Source: JAFDBW01 sp963825575 (GTDB lineage: Bacteria; Desulfobacterota; Desulfuromonadia; Desulfuromonadales; BM103). Taken from it: a stretch of DNA of 64,000 nucleotides. This document shows positions 9,193-17,340 of the stretch, one piece after another. The notes beneath the pieces are model-generated. The model was not told where the DNA came from, searched no databases, and saw only the letters and a program-made list of their open reading frames with translations. Both the position numbers and the translations under genes were made by a program. The DNA lies in NCBI GenBank assembly GCA_963825575.1, contig CAWGUB010000015.1, positions 62,001-126,000 on the forward strand, read 5' to 3'. Every line of letters begins with the position of its first letter. The stretch's first letter is position 1.

Positions 9193-9666
9193 ATGGCACG
9201 AGGAATCAGGCGACAGGGCCGCGAAATGGCCCTGAAAGTCCTATATAGTCTGGCGGACCACGAGGGTGGTTCGCTTGAAGACGTTCTCAAGGTTTTTTGG
9301 CAGAACTTCCAGTTTCGCAATGATGTCCTGGGCGAGGCTGTAGAGGATGCACCGGACTCTCAGAGGCCTGAAGTCAGGCACTTTGCCGAGTTGCTGGTTT
9401 GCGGTGTCGCCGAAAACCTGGAAAAGATAGACCAGGAACTTAATTCCTATTCGACCAATTGGGCGTTGGACCGTATGGCGCGGGTTGATCTTGCGATCCT
9501 CAGATTAGCGACATTCGAACTGATTTATTCTTCGGATGTCCCCCATAACGTCGTACTCAATGAAGCAATAGAACTTGGCAAACGCTTTGGCACAGAGGAA
9601 ACGCCTTCATTTATTAACGGCGTCCTTGATCACATCGCGCAACAGCATCGTCCCTCAACACCATGA
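9193..9666 (+). CDS. nusB: Transcription antitermination factor NusB
   Basis: Binds boxA RNA with NusE/S10 and supports antitermination of rRNA transcription. The 157-residue protein is all-helical. It has the N-terminal RRQGREMALKVLYSL and the C-terminal family segments RMARVDLAILRLATFEL and NEAIELGKRFGTEETPSFINGVLDHI. The start MARGIRRQ at 9193 gives the family length; a longer frame runs back into ribH. The last bases overlap the next gene (ATGA). Confidence 0.95.
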   Translation: MARGIRRQGREMALKVLYSLADHEGGSLEDVLKVFWQNFQFRNDVLGEAVEDAPDSQRPEVRHFAELLVCGVAENLEKIDQELNSYSTNWALDRMARVDLAILRLATFELIYSSDVPHNVVLNEAIELGKRFGTEETPSFINGVLDHIAQQHRPSTP

Positions 9667-10124
9667 CTCAACCTGAATTTGTCAAACAACCCGCTGATCA
9701 CCTGACCGGTAGATCTGTTGTTGCTCTCTATTTTGTTGATCAGAAACCGCTGGACGGCCCTGCCGCGGTCCTTGACTGGCGGCTGGATGGCCAGTTGACC
9801 AGGATGATTCTTGACGGCAAAATACGCGGCCGTGCCGGTGAGCATGTGCTGTTGCAGGGGAACGGCAAAGTCAGGGCTGACTGGGTCCTGTTCGTTGGTG
9901 GTGGCAAATGGCAGGGCCTCTGCGAGGAGACTCATGCTGCCCTGGTGCGTCACATGCTGAAGATTGCCCGGAAAGCCGGCTTCATTGATCTGTCCCTGGC
10001 ATTTTCCCCGCATGCTGAGGTTGATGTGAAAAAACTTCACCAGCAGATTAAGGATGCGCTCGAAACTGTTGGAGAAGGCATTCAATCTTGTCGCTATACC
10101 TGTTCCACTGATGTGGCGGTTTAA
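9663..10124 (+). CDS. Small protein resembling the N-terminal domain of M17 leucyl aminopeptidases
   Basis: A 153-residue protein whose middle section (GPAAVLDWRLDGQLTRMILDG and the following GRAGEHVLLQGNGK and WVLFVGGGK) resembles the macro-like N-terminal domain of leucyl aminopeptidases. The catalytic metallopeptidase domain is absent, and no catalytic motif can be named. It is translationally coupled to nusB (ATGA overlap) and followed by hom after 42 nt. The M17-N assignment is by motif memory, so the function is unknown. It may be a non-catalytic nucleotide/ligand-binding domain. Confidence 0.6.
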   Translation: MTQPEFVKQPADHLTGRSVVALYFVDQKPLDGPAAVLDWRLDGQLTRMILDGKIRGRAGEHVLLQGNGKVRADWVLFVGGGKWQGLCEETHAALVRHMLKIARKAGFIDLSLAFSPHAEVDVKKLHQQIKDALETVGEGIQSCRYTCSTDVAV

Positions 10125-10166
10125 CCCTTAAACCTGTGAAACACTAGCATAGAAAAGGTTGGTCCC

Positions 10167-11477
10167 ATGCAGAACATAAAAGTCGGATTGATGGGCTTCG
10201 GCACAATCGGAACCGGTGTTGTGAAGATTATCCAACAGAACCAGGAGGTTCTGTCCAGTCGTCTTGGTGTTGGCATCGATCTGGTACGCATCGCTGATCT
10301 CGATACGATCACAGATCGCGGTGTAAAATTGCCGGCCGGATTGTTGACGAATGACGCCAAAGCCATGCTCAGTGACCCCGAAGTCCAGATCGTTATCGAG
10401 TTGATCGGTGGTTATGAACCGGCACGGACCTTTGTTCTGGAGGCGATTCGCAATGGTAAACATATCGTAACCGCGAACAAGGCCCTGTTGGCCCTGCATG
10501 GTGACGAGATCTTCCAGGCTGCGGAAAAAGCCGGCGTAGCGGTCATGTTTGAAGCCGCTGTGGGCGGAGGGATACCGGTGATTTCAGCGATCAAGGAAAA
10601 CCTCGGTGCCAATAACTTCTCTGCTATCTATGGCATTCTGAACGGTACATGCAACTATATCCTGACCCGGATGGAAGACGCCGGTGACAGTTTTGCCGAT
10701 GTGCTTGCCGATGCCCAGCAGCAGGGGTACGCTGAAGCAGATCCCACGTTTGATGTTGAGGGGGTCGATACGGCCCATAAACTGGCCTTGTTGATCAGCC
10801 TTTGCTTTGGCACGAAAGTCGATTTCAACAAGGTTTACACAGAGGGAATCAGCAAAGTCACGGCCCTGGATATTGAATATGCGCGCGACTTTGGCTACAA
10901 ACTCAAGCTCCTGGCGATTGGCAAGCGTATCGGCGATGAGGTCGAGGCCCGCGTACATCCGACCATGATCCCCGAAGATTATCCTCTGGCGGCGATCAGC
11001 GGCGTCTTTAACAGTGTTCGCCTGGTCGGTGACTTCTCCGGCCCTGTTATGTTCTCAGGGTATGGCGCGGGAATGGATGCCACGGCGAGCGCCGTTATGG
11101 GTGACGTGCTGTCGATAGCCAGGGAGCTGCTCGTCGAAACCGGCACGAGAACGACGCCCCTTGGCTGCCCACAGTCAAAACTTGCCTCTTACAAGATCAA
11201 GTCGATGGAAGAGATCATTTCATCCTACTACATGAGGTGTATGGTCAAAGATCAGCCCGGTGTCCTGTCGCAGATCTCCGGGATTTTGGGTAAGTACGAC
11301 ATCAGTATCGAATCGATGGTCCAGCCTCATCGGCACGAAGTAGGGGCCGTGCCGATTGTTTTCGTGACTCACGAGGCAACAGAAAGCAATGTTGCGGCTG
11401 CGCTAGACGAAATTGATAAGCTGGATGTGATTCAGAAGGAAACCCTGTTGATCCGGATTGAGAACCAATTGGAGTAG
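10167..11477 (+). CDS. hom: Homoserine dehydrogenase
   Basis: NAD(P)H-dependent reduction of aspartate semialdehyde to homoserine, on the path to Thr and Met. The 436-residue protein has an N-terminal Rossmann motif (GLMGFGTIGTGVV), the catalytic domain (NGTCNYILTRME, EADPTFDVEGVDTAHKLALL) and a C-terminal ACT domain from about residue 352 (DQPGVLSQISGILGKYDISIESM). The ACT domain suggests feedback control by an amino acid, as in threonine-sensitive enzymes. A strong terminator follows. Confidence 0.96.
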   Translation: MQNIKVGLMGFGTIGTGVVKIIQQNQEVLSSRLGVGIDLVRIADLDTITDRGVKLPAGLLTNDAKAMLSDPEVQIVIELIGGYEPARTFVLEAIRNGKHIVTANKALLALHGDEIFQAAEKAGVAVMFEAAVGGGIPVISAIKENLGANNFSAIYGILNGTCNYILTRMEDAGDSFADVLADAQQQGYAEADPTFDVEGVDTAHKLALLISLCFGTKVDFNKVYTEGISKVTALDIEYARDFGYKLKLLAIGKRIGDEVEARVHPTMIPEDYPLAAISGVFNSVRLVGDFSGPVMFSGYGAGMDATASAVMGDVLSIARELLVETGTRTTPLGCPQSKLASYKIKSMEEIISSYYMRCMVKDQPGVLSQISGILGKYDISIESMVQPHRHEVGAVPIVFVTHEATESNVAAALDEIDKLDVIQKETLLIRIENQLE

Positions 11478-11536
11478 GCTCAGCTCCAGAATGGAAAAAA
11501 GGCGCCAGGCTCCTATTGGGGCACCTTAGATTTTGA

Positions 11537-11570
11537 CAAACCCCGCACTGATGCGGGGTTTGTTTTTTTT
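11537..11570 (+). terminator. Intrinsic terminator after hom
   Basis: An 11-bp perfect stem (CAAACCCCGCA / TGCGGGGTTTG) with a 4-nt loop and then eight T. It ends the rib-nusB-hom unit. Confidence 0.93.
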
Positions 11571-11600
11571 GTCTGGCAGGTGGAGTTTCTATGAAATTTA

Positions 11601-12139
11601 GGACAACAGAGGGTTCATCTGTTGTCCTTGGACTTGGTTCCTGAAAGACAAAACCGGCGGGTCGGGTCCCGCCCGACGCCACTTCACTTTTTGTCCGGCA
11701 ACAAAAGTATGCAAAAATGCCTACTCCTTGCGGAGGGCATCTCTTTTGCCAGTTTTCAGAGGAATCCAGTAACGACGGTGCTTAATAAGCCGGCCCGTTA
11801 CAGGGGGCCTTCCATGCAGTGTGACCTACAGGGGAAAGGCCTGATGAGCACTCTACCGTGAAGGATCTCCACAGAAGTCAGAGGCTCTCAAGAGCCTCGT
11901 CACCTGACAGGGGAAGCCCCCTGTAACGGGTCGATAAGAAGCTCCGTCGTTGACTGGTTGCGCTTTGACGAACGGCAAGACATGCCCTAGCGCAGCGCGA
12001 AGGCTTTCTTTTGCTTCGTTTTCTTTGTCGCTACAAAGAAAATGAAGTTGCTGTCGGGCAACCCCGACGGTGTCGGTTTTGTCTTTAAATTCCAGAGTAC
12101 AATGAAAAAGGGCAACAGTTTAACCATCTGTTGCCCTCT
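11601..12139. repeat. Composite palindromic element filling the hom-trmL gap
   Basis: No credible gene lies between hom and trmL (about 740 bp). The stretch begins with a hairpin (GGACAACAGA / TCTGTTGTCC, 11601-11627) and ends with another (GGGCAACAG / CTGTTGCCC, 12110-12136). Its outer parts match the compact element at 13667-13853: shared segments include accggcgggtcg, gtccggcaacaaaagtatg and aatgaaaaagggcaaca. The middle (about 11715-12050) is extra. It holds a 15-bp perfect inverted repeat (11794-11808 / 11916-11930), a GAGGCTCT/AGAGCCTC hairpin (11881-11898) and a TTTTCTTTGT..ACAAAGAAAA palindrome near 12019-12043. It looks like a nested non-coding mobile or REP-type element. Confidence 0.7.
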
Positions 12140-12176
12140 CTAATCATGAAGTCTGGTTGAACTTTTTCAGCCGCCT

Positions 12177-12205
12177 GAGGCGTCCTATTGGGGCGCCTTT
12201 TTTGT
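12177..12205 (+). terminator. Terminator-like hairpin (+) near the trmL 3' end
   Basis: AGGCGTCC pairs with GGGCGCCT around a TATTG loop, followed by TTTTTTGTTG on the plus strand. A degenerate relative (ctcctattggggcacctt) lies just after hom at 11508-11527. Confidence 0.55.
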
Positions 12206-12217
12206 TGAGAAGATTTG

Positions 12218-12694
12218 TTAACCGAGTTGCCCGGTTTGTCTCATTGCTTCATAGAGGATAACCCCTGCCGCGGTTGCCAGATTCAGGCTGCGGACAATCG
12301 GGTTTCGGATGGGGATGCGGATTGCGCGGTTACTGTTTTCCTTGAGAAGTTCCTCGGAAAGACCGAGCGTTTCCTTGCCGAAGACCAGATAGTCACCAGG
12401 AGCATAATCTGCCTCAAGGTAAGTCTTCGCTGCTTTCTTCGAGGTATACCAGAACCGGCCCCCAGGGGCCGCCGCCTGCAGTTCGGCAAAAGATTCCCAT
12501 CTGCGGACATCAACGGCTTCCCAGTAATCCAGCCCCGCCCGTTTGAGGTGCTTGTCGTCGATCGAAAAACCAAGTTTTCCGACCAGGTGCAGCACGCTGT
12601 TGGTGGCACCGCACAGACGGGCGATGTTTCCCGTGTTCGGCGGGATTTCCGGTTCGATCAGTACGATATGGAAAGGCGGTAGATTATTCGGCAT
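12218..12694 (-). CDS. trmL: tRNA (cytidine/uridine-2'-O-)-methyltransferase TrmL
   Basis: A SPOUT methyltransferase that methylates the wobble ribose of tRNA-Leu isoacceptors. The 158-residue length fits TrmL, the minimal SPOUT domain. Motifs: IVLIEPEIPPNTGNIARLC at the N-terminus, LVFGKETLGLSEELL, and the knot motif IPIRNPIVRSLNLATAAGVILYEA. It overlaps lpxL by 11 nt on the minus strand, so the two are probably co-transcribed. Two tRNA-Leu genes, likely substrates, lie elsewhere in the window. Confidence 0.95.
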   Translation of the reverse strand: MPNNLPPFHIVLIEPEIPPNTGNIARLCGATNSVLHLVGKLGFSIDDKHLKRAGLDYWEAVDVRRWESFAELQAAAPGGRFWYTSKKAAKTYLEADYAPGDYLVFGKETLGLSEELLKENSNRAIRIPIRNPIVRSLNLATAAGVILYEAMRQTGQLG

Positions 12695-13571
12695 CTTTTT
12701 TCATGTGTTTCCAACGGCGGTGGACCCAGAACCATTGACTGACATCCTCCCTGATACCATCTTCAATTACCTTAGTCATGAGTGCCGTGTTGGCGACTAT
12801 TCCTGCGTCCGAAAGATCTTTCTCCAGGAAAAACATCGGTGACACCTTGGCGCGGTATGTATTGTCAGGATTGCGGTAGGCAAAGGCCGCTACGATCGGA
12901 ACCTGATTCTTCATGGCAAGCTGGGCGATGATCGGTGTTGTGTAGGCCGGTCGGCCGAAGAAAGGGACGCGGACCGCCTGGCTGCGTGGCATGTGCTGAT
13001 CCATCAGAATGCCGACCGCGTGATTGTTCTGCAGGGCTTTGAAGATTCTTCTTGCACCTTTGTGGGTGTCGATAATGTAGCCGCCATATGCTTCACGCAT
13101 GCGCCGGAAATATGCATCCACCAGGGGGTTTTTCATCGGTTTTGCAACAATTCCGGTAGGAATGCCGAGTACCGGGAAGACGTAGTTGCCGGCCTCCCAG
13201 AAACCAAGATGACCGGTGAGGAGAATACATCCTCGGCCCAAAGCCAGCGCTTCATGGACGTGTTCAATCCCTTCAATGGTAAAGAATTTTTCCAGATCAT
13301 CCTTACCTTTAAACTTGTCGAGACGAAGCATTTCAATGAAGCCCGTGCCCAGATCACGGAAAACCCGTTTCACGAGCTCTTCTCTCTCTATCCGGGGCAT
13401 TTCCGGGAACGCATGGCGCAAGTTGTCGTCAGCTATTTTGGCCCGCCTCGGCTGCAGGTGTCGTCCTACGGCTCCCAGTTGACGGCCAAGGGCCAGAGCG
13501 GCGTTGCGAGGCAAAAGGCGTATGATCGTTGCGATTGTAAGAAAAGGGATGTATTCGAGCCAATAACGCAT
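12684..13571 (-). CDS. Lipid A biosynthesis acyltransferase (LpxL/HtrB family)
   Basis: Adds a secondary acyl chain to Kdo2-lipid IVA at the inner face of the inner membrane. The 295-residue protein has one N-terminal hydrophobic helix (about 7-21) and the acyltransferase HX4E motif, H121 to E126 in TGHLGFWE. Other family features are GILMDQHMPRSQAVRVPFFG and the C-terminal WFWVHRRWKH. It indicates a Gram-negative host with lipid A. LpxL and LpxM cannot be separated from sequence alone, so no symbol is given. Confidence 0.9.
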   Translation of the reverse strand: MRYWLEYIPFLTIATIIRLLPRNAALALGRQLGAVGRHLQPRRAKIADDNLRHAFPEMPRIEREELVKRVFRDLGTGFIEMLRLDKFKGKDDLEKFFTIEGIEHVHEALALGRGCILLTGHLGFWEAGNYVFPVLGIPTGIVAKPMKNPLVDAYFRRMREAYGGYIIDTHKGARRIFKALQNNHAVGILMDQHMPRSQAVRVPFFGRPAYTTPIIAQLAMKNQVPIVAAFAYRNPDNTYRAKVSPMFFLEKDLSDAGIVANTALMTKVIEDGIREDVSQWFWVHRRWKHMKKDAE

Positions 13572-13666
13572 GATGCAGATACTCTCTGTGAAATTTGCGG
13601 CAGGATATCATGTCGCTGTTTGGCAGGCAAAAGAATATAGAAAGCTGGGTAACCAGGGTGAAGAGA

Positions 13667-13853
13667 GTTAATCTGTTGTCTTTGTGCTTTTTTTTGAAAG
13701 ACAGAACCGGCGGGTCGCGTCCCGCCAGACGCCATACTTTTGTCCGGCAACAAAAGTATGCAAAAGAGTAAGGCGCAGTCGGGGGGCGCAACCCCCGGGT
13801 TTTAATTTTGTCTTTGAATTATAAGACCCAATGAAAAAGGGCAACAGATTAAC
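13667..13853. repeat. 187-bp element with 12-bp terminal inverted repeats
   Basis: GTTAATCTGTTG at 13667-13678 is exactly mirrored by CAACAGATTAAC at 13842-13853. Inside are a palindrome, CATACTTTTG..CAAAAGTATG (about 13732-13760), and a GGCGGGTCGCGTCCCGCC hairpin. The same building blocks occur in the longer element at 11601-12139. No transposase is encoded. It looks like a MITE or REP-type element between metY and lpxL. Confidence 0.7.
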
Positions 13854-13865
13854 CATCTATTGCCC
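13834..13865 (-). terminator. Terminator after metY, supplied by the repeat end
   Basis: Read on the minus strand, GGGCAATAGATGG..ATCTGTTGCCC forms a hairpin (with one mismatch) followed by TTTTTC. It lies 28 bp beyond the metY stop codon. The hairpin is part of the 13667-13853 repeat, so the element serves as the terminator. Confidence 0.7.
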
Positions 13866-13893
13866 TTGAGCGGGGCTTTCGGCCCACTTTCTT

Positions 13894-15180
13894 CTACTTG
13901 CTCGCTTTGAGTGCCTGGTCAAGATCTTCAATAATATCCTGAACATCTTCGATACCAACCGAGACACGGATGTAATCTGGGCTGACGCCGGCCGCTACCT
14001 GTTCTGCTTCAGAAAGCTGTTGGTGCGTGGTGCTGCCCGGGTGAATAACCAGGGTCTTGGCATCGCCAATGTTAGCCAGGTGGCTGCAGAGTTTAACCGA
14101 ATCGATGAACCTGGCACCGGCTTCCCTGCCGCCTTTGATGCCGAAACCAAGGATTGCTCCTTGTCCAGCAGGCAGGTAACGTTTGGCGCGCTCATGATCA
14201 GGATGGCTCTCAAGTCCGGGATAGTTGACCCATGCGACCGAAGGGTGTCCTTCAAGGAACTGGGCGACTTTGATGGCATTCTCGCAATGCCTTGGCATAC
14301 GCACATGCAATGTCTCAAGTCCCTGCAGGATCTGAAACGCGTTGAATGGCGAAATGCAAGGCCCCATATCACGTAGCAGGGTGAGCCGCATTTTAAGAAT
14401 GTAGGCCAAAGGCCCGAGCGCTTCGTGGTAGATCAGGCCGTGATAACTTGGGTCGGGAGTTGTGAATTCAGCAAAGCGTCCACTCGACCAGTCAAACTTG
14501 CCGCTGTCGACGACGGCGCCACCGATGCTGGTACCGTGGCCACCGATGAACTTGGTCAGCGAGTAGCAGATGATGTCAGCGCCGTGCTCAAAAGGTTTGA
14601 ACAGGAACGGTGTCGTCACCGTGTTGTCAACAATGAAGGGCAGGCCATTGTCGTGAGCGATACGTGCAATCATCTCGAAATCATCGACATTGTTCTTGGG
14701 GTTGCCGATTGATTCGCTGAAAATCGCCTTGGTGTTTTCGTCAATCGCCTGGGCAAAATTTGCCGGGTTGCTGCTGTCGACAAATTTGACTGTTATGCCC
14801 ATGCGCTTCAGGGTGTAGTTGAACATGTTGTAAGACCCGCCATAGAGATACTGGGTCGAAACGATATTGTCGCCGGCTTTGGCCAGGTTGAGGATCGCCA
14901 GGTTGATTGCCGCAGTCCCCGATGCAACGACCAGGGCACCAACCCCACCATCCATTGCGGCTAAACGCTGCTCGAGCACATCCGTGGTCGGATTCATGAT
15001 GCGGGTGTAAATATTGCCCATCTCGGCGAGAGCAAAGAGGTTGGCCGCATGTTCGCTGGAATTGAACACGTAAGAACTGGTCTGGTAAATCGGCACGGCG
15101 CGTGAGTTGGTATCGGAATCCGGTGTGTGTCCGGCATGCAGTACCTTGGTGCCAAGGCGATAGTCGGGTTGGTCTGACAT
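13894..15180 (-). CDS. metY: O-acetylhomoserine sulfhydrylase / aminocarboxypropyltransferase
   Basis: A PLP enzyme making homocysteine from O-acetylhomoserine and sulfide (direct sulfhydrylation). The 428-residue length matches MetY rather than the ~390-residue MetB/MetC. The PLP lysine is K210 in CYSLTKFIGGHGT. Other motifs: YTRIMNPTTDVLEQRLA, ASGTAAINLA and the C-terminal HPGSTTHQQLSEAEQ. It is alone on the minus strand, with its own leader and terminator. No SAM riboswitch is visible in the 257-bp upstream gap; a palindrome at 15320-15336 is noted separately. Confidence 0.95.
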   Translation of the reverse strand: MSDQPDYRLGTKVLHAGHTPDSDTNSRAVPIYQTSSYVFNSSEHAANLFALAEMGNIYTRIMNPTTDVLEQRLAAMDGGVGALVVASGTAAINLAILNLAKAGDNIVSTQYLYGGSYNMFNYTLKRMGITVKFVDSSNPANFAQAIDENTKAIFSESIGNPKNNVDDFEMIARIAHDNGLPFIVDNTVTTPFLFKPFEHGADIICYSLTKFIGGHGTSIGGAVVDSGKFDWSSGRFAEFTTPDPSYHGLIYHEALGPLAYILKMRLTLLRDMGPCISPFNAFQILQGLETLHVRMPRHCENAIKVAQFLEGHPSVAWVNYPGLESHPDHERAKRYLPAGQGAILGFGIKGGREAGARFIDSVKLCSHLANIGDAKTLVIHPGSTTHQQLSEAEQVAAGVSPDYIRVSVGIEDVQDIIEDLDQALKASK

Positions 15181-15319
15181 GTTTGGTCTCCTTAAGTCAT
15201 TTCTTCAAAAAAATTGGTTTTTAATCATGCCAAATTTATCGTTTAAGTCAAGAAGAAAAGGCAAGCATTCTACGGTATTAAGCCGTTAAATTGTCTGGTA
15301 CACGAGAAACTGAGTCAAA

Positions 15320-15336
15320 TCATATCAGCTATATGA
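15320..15336. promoter_or_regulatory. Palindrome in the metY / NFACT intergenic region
   Basis: TCATAT-CAGCT-ATATGA, a perfect 6-bp inverted repeat around a 5-bp centre, lies between the divergent metY and NFACT genes. It could be an operator for either gene, but no regulator is identified. Confidence 0.3.
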
Positions 15337-15437
15337 CATAAGCCAAACGGCGGGAAGAAACAATTCCTGTCATTTATTCAGAGCACAGATGGAGAGATAT
15401 CTTGCAGTCCTGCAAGGACTTGCTCTAATCTCTGCCC

Positions 15438-17093
15438 ATGGACAGTGTAATTTTTCAAGCGATGGCGGTGGAGCTTGACCGTAAACTGGCCGGCAGCCGG
15501 CTCGACAAGGTTGTGCAGGCCACGGCCGGGACCCTGGTCCTGAAATTCTGGACTGGCCAGGAAAAGCTCCAGCTGCTGCTGAAAGCTGACGGTGGGGGAG
15601 CCTTCTTTGAGACTCGAGAAATCCATCCTGCACCGGCCAGGCCACCCAGATTCTGTCAACTTCTGCGCGCTCGACTGCGAAGATTGACAGATGTCCGGTC
15701 TGAGCCATTCGATCGTATCGTCCACCTGCATTTTACTGGGCCAGGTAAAGAGCCTTACGATCTGGTCTTCGAGGCATTCGGTGCCCGGGGCAACCTGATC
15801 CTGGTTGACGATGCCGGTCGTATCGTCGATTTGCTCTTCAGGGAAGAAGGCCGGCGCAAACTTCTGCCTGGTGAGCTGTATGTGCTACCGAAGCAGAAAC
15901 AGCGGTTGTCGCTGTTCGGTGACCCCCAGGATCTTGTCACCGTTTTGCAGACAGCTGAAGAGCAGGGTGATTTGAGCCGCGCAAACATAGCCCCGTTATC
16001 GCCAGCCCTGGCAGACACAATCTCCAGGGCAAGGCAGTCAGGGCAGAGCTTTGATGCAATTCTCACGCGCATCAGGGATGTTTTTCAATCGGGAAACTTT
16101 GCCGCACTGCGGGTCACGTGGGGTGATCATTACGGATTTTTACCATTGTCGCTTGGCGAGCACGATTACGCTGTGGAAGAATTTGCCGATCTCTCGGCCA
16201 TGGTCGAGGCGGCCCTGGCAGATGAAGGCAAAGAGTCTGTCAAAGATCTTTCCGCACGAATGGCCGGGGTGATCGACAAACAACGCAGGCGACTCAACAA
16301 GAGACTGGAACATATAGCTGCCGAAAGCGAGCGGCAGGCCGATCCGGAGCGGTTTCGCATCATCGGTGACCTGCTGCTTGCCAATCTACATCGTTTCAAA
16401 CGCGGTGATACCAAGGTTGTTGTGGAAGACTACTACCGGTCTCCGGCAGTCCCGGTGACGATTGAACTCGACGATAAGTCAAATCCACAGGAGAATGCCG
16501 AGCGCTATTTCAAGCTCTATCGCAAAGCCAAGCGTTCTTCTGATCATCATGAACGGCGCTTGCAGGAAACCAGCGAGGAAATGGAGTGGCTCGACCAGGT
16601 CGAACTCTCCCTGGAAGAAGCCACGACCGGTGATGATCTCTACCAGGTCCAGCTTGAACTCGAAACGGCCGGTTTGTTGAAGCAGACCAAGGGGCAGCTC
16701 GGCAGGCGACAGGCGGTAAGACCCGAGGACCAGTTGTACCAAAACGTTACACCCGGGGGCTGGCAGCTTTACTGGGGCAAGAACAGCAAGACCAATGACT
16801 ATATCAGCCGGAACATGACCGCAGCACAGGACCTCTGGTTTCACGCCCAGGGCATGCCTGGTTCCCACCTGGTCCTCAAGTGTGGAGACAGCGCCGACCG
16901 GGTCGCCGAAGAGGACCTGCTGTTTGCCGCGTCATTTGCTGCCGGCTACTCCAGGGGCAGGGACGCCGGCAAGGTCGAGGTGATCGTTGCTAAGGGCAGG
17001 GACGTAAAGAAACCAAAAGGTGCCAGACCAGGCCTTGTAACGGTCGACTCCTACCGCACGGTGATGGTTGCGCCTGCAAGGCTGTCTGAATAA
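15438..17093 (+). CDS. NFACT family protein (RqcH / Rqc2-like)
   Basis: NFACT proteins bind obstructed 50S ribosomal subunits and, as RqcH, add C-terminal alanine tails to stalled peptides for degradation. The 551-residue protein shows the N-terminal FbpA/NFACT-N region (DSVIFQAMAVELDRKLAGSRLDKV), a long central charged helical region with coiled-coil character (about 265-440), and the NFACT-R domain (YWGKNSKTNDYIS, DLWFHAQGMPGSHLVLK). A C-terminal basic tail includes VAKGRDVKKPKGA. Tailing activity cannot be judged from sequence. The start at ATG 15438 has only a weak ribosome site. Confidence 0.88.
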   Translation: MDSVIFQAMAVELDRKLAGSRLDKVVQATAGTLVLKFWTGQEKLQLLLKADGGGAFFETREIHPAPARPPRFCQLLRARLRRLTDVRSEPFDRIVHLHFTGPGKEPYDLVFEAFGARGNLILVDDAGRIVDLLFREEGRRKLLPGELYVLPKQKQRLSLFGDPQDLVTVLQTAEEQGDLSRANIAPLSPALADTISRARQSGQSFDAILTRIRDVFQSGNFAALRVTWGDHYGFLPLSLGEHDYAVEEFADLSAMVEAALADEGKESVKDLSARMAGVIDKQRRRLNKRLEHIAAESERQADPERFRIIGDLLLANLHRFKRGDTKVVVEDYYRSPAVPVTIELDDKSNPQENAERYFKLYRKAKRSSDHHERRLQETSEEMEWLDQVELSLEEATTGDDLYQVQLELETAGLLKQTKGQLGRRQAVRPEDQLYQNVTPGGWQLYWGKNSKTNDYISRNMTAAQDLWFHAQGMPGSHLVLKCGDSADRVAEEDLLFAASFAAGYSRGRDAGKVEVIVAKGRDVKKPKGARPGLVTVDSYRTVMVAPARLSE

Positions 17094-17160
17094 CGTCACT
17101 GCTGCTTTTGTCCGGTTTTGCCAGCCCCCAACCCCCAGTGCCAAGCCCCCGATTTTTTTA

Positions 17161-17189
17161 TTGCATTGGTATTTCCCTTTTGCTATAAA
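17161..17189 (+). promoter_or_regulatory. Sigma-70 promoter of tRNA-Leu(CAG)
   Basis: TTGCAT and TATAAA are separated by exactly 17 bp and lie 17 bp before the tRNA 5' end. Confidence 0.75.
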
Positions 17190-17205
17190 TTGCCCTCGCT
17201 TGATT

Positions 17206-17292
17206 GCCGAAGTGGTGGAATTGGTAGACACGCTAGGTTCAGGGTCTAGTGCTCGTATGGGCGTGGGAGTTCGAGTCTCCCCTTCGGCACCA
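17206..17292 (+). tRNA. tRNA-Leu (anticodon CAG)
   Basis: An 87-nt type II tRNA with a long variable arm. The acceptor stem is GCCGAAG / CTTCGGC, with encoded CCA. The anticodon arm CTAGG-TTCAGGG-TCTAG puts CAG at 17240-17242. The T-loop GTTCGAG is normal. Confidence 0.97.
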
Positions 17293-17303
17293 TAGCTGAA
17301 TAT

Positions 17304-17340
17304 AGGTCTGAAATCATTATAGGTTTCAGGCCTTTTGTTT
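17304..17340 (+). terminator. Terminator after tRNA-Leu(CAG)
   Basis: A 10-bp stem AGGTCTGAAA / TTTCAGGCCT (one G-U pair), followed by TTTGTTTTCTTT. Confidence 0.85.

Noticed and set aside
11622..11861. 79-codon frame starting in the hom-trmL gap
   Set aside because: It runs through palindromic repeat sequence that recurs at 13667-13853, with no ribosome site; it is a repeat translation and not a gene.
15181..15437. SAM riboswitch upstream of metY
   Set aside because: I looked for the conserved SAM-I core on the minus strand and did not find it; only a short palindrome is present.
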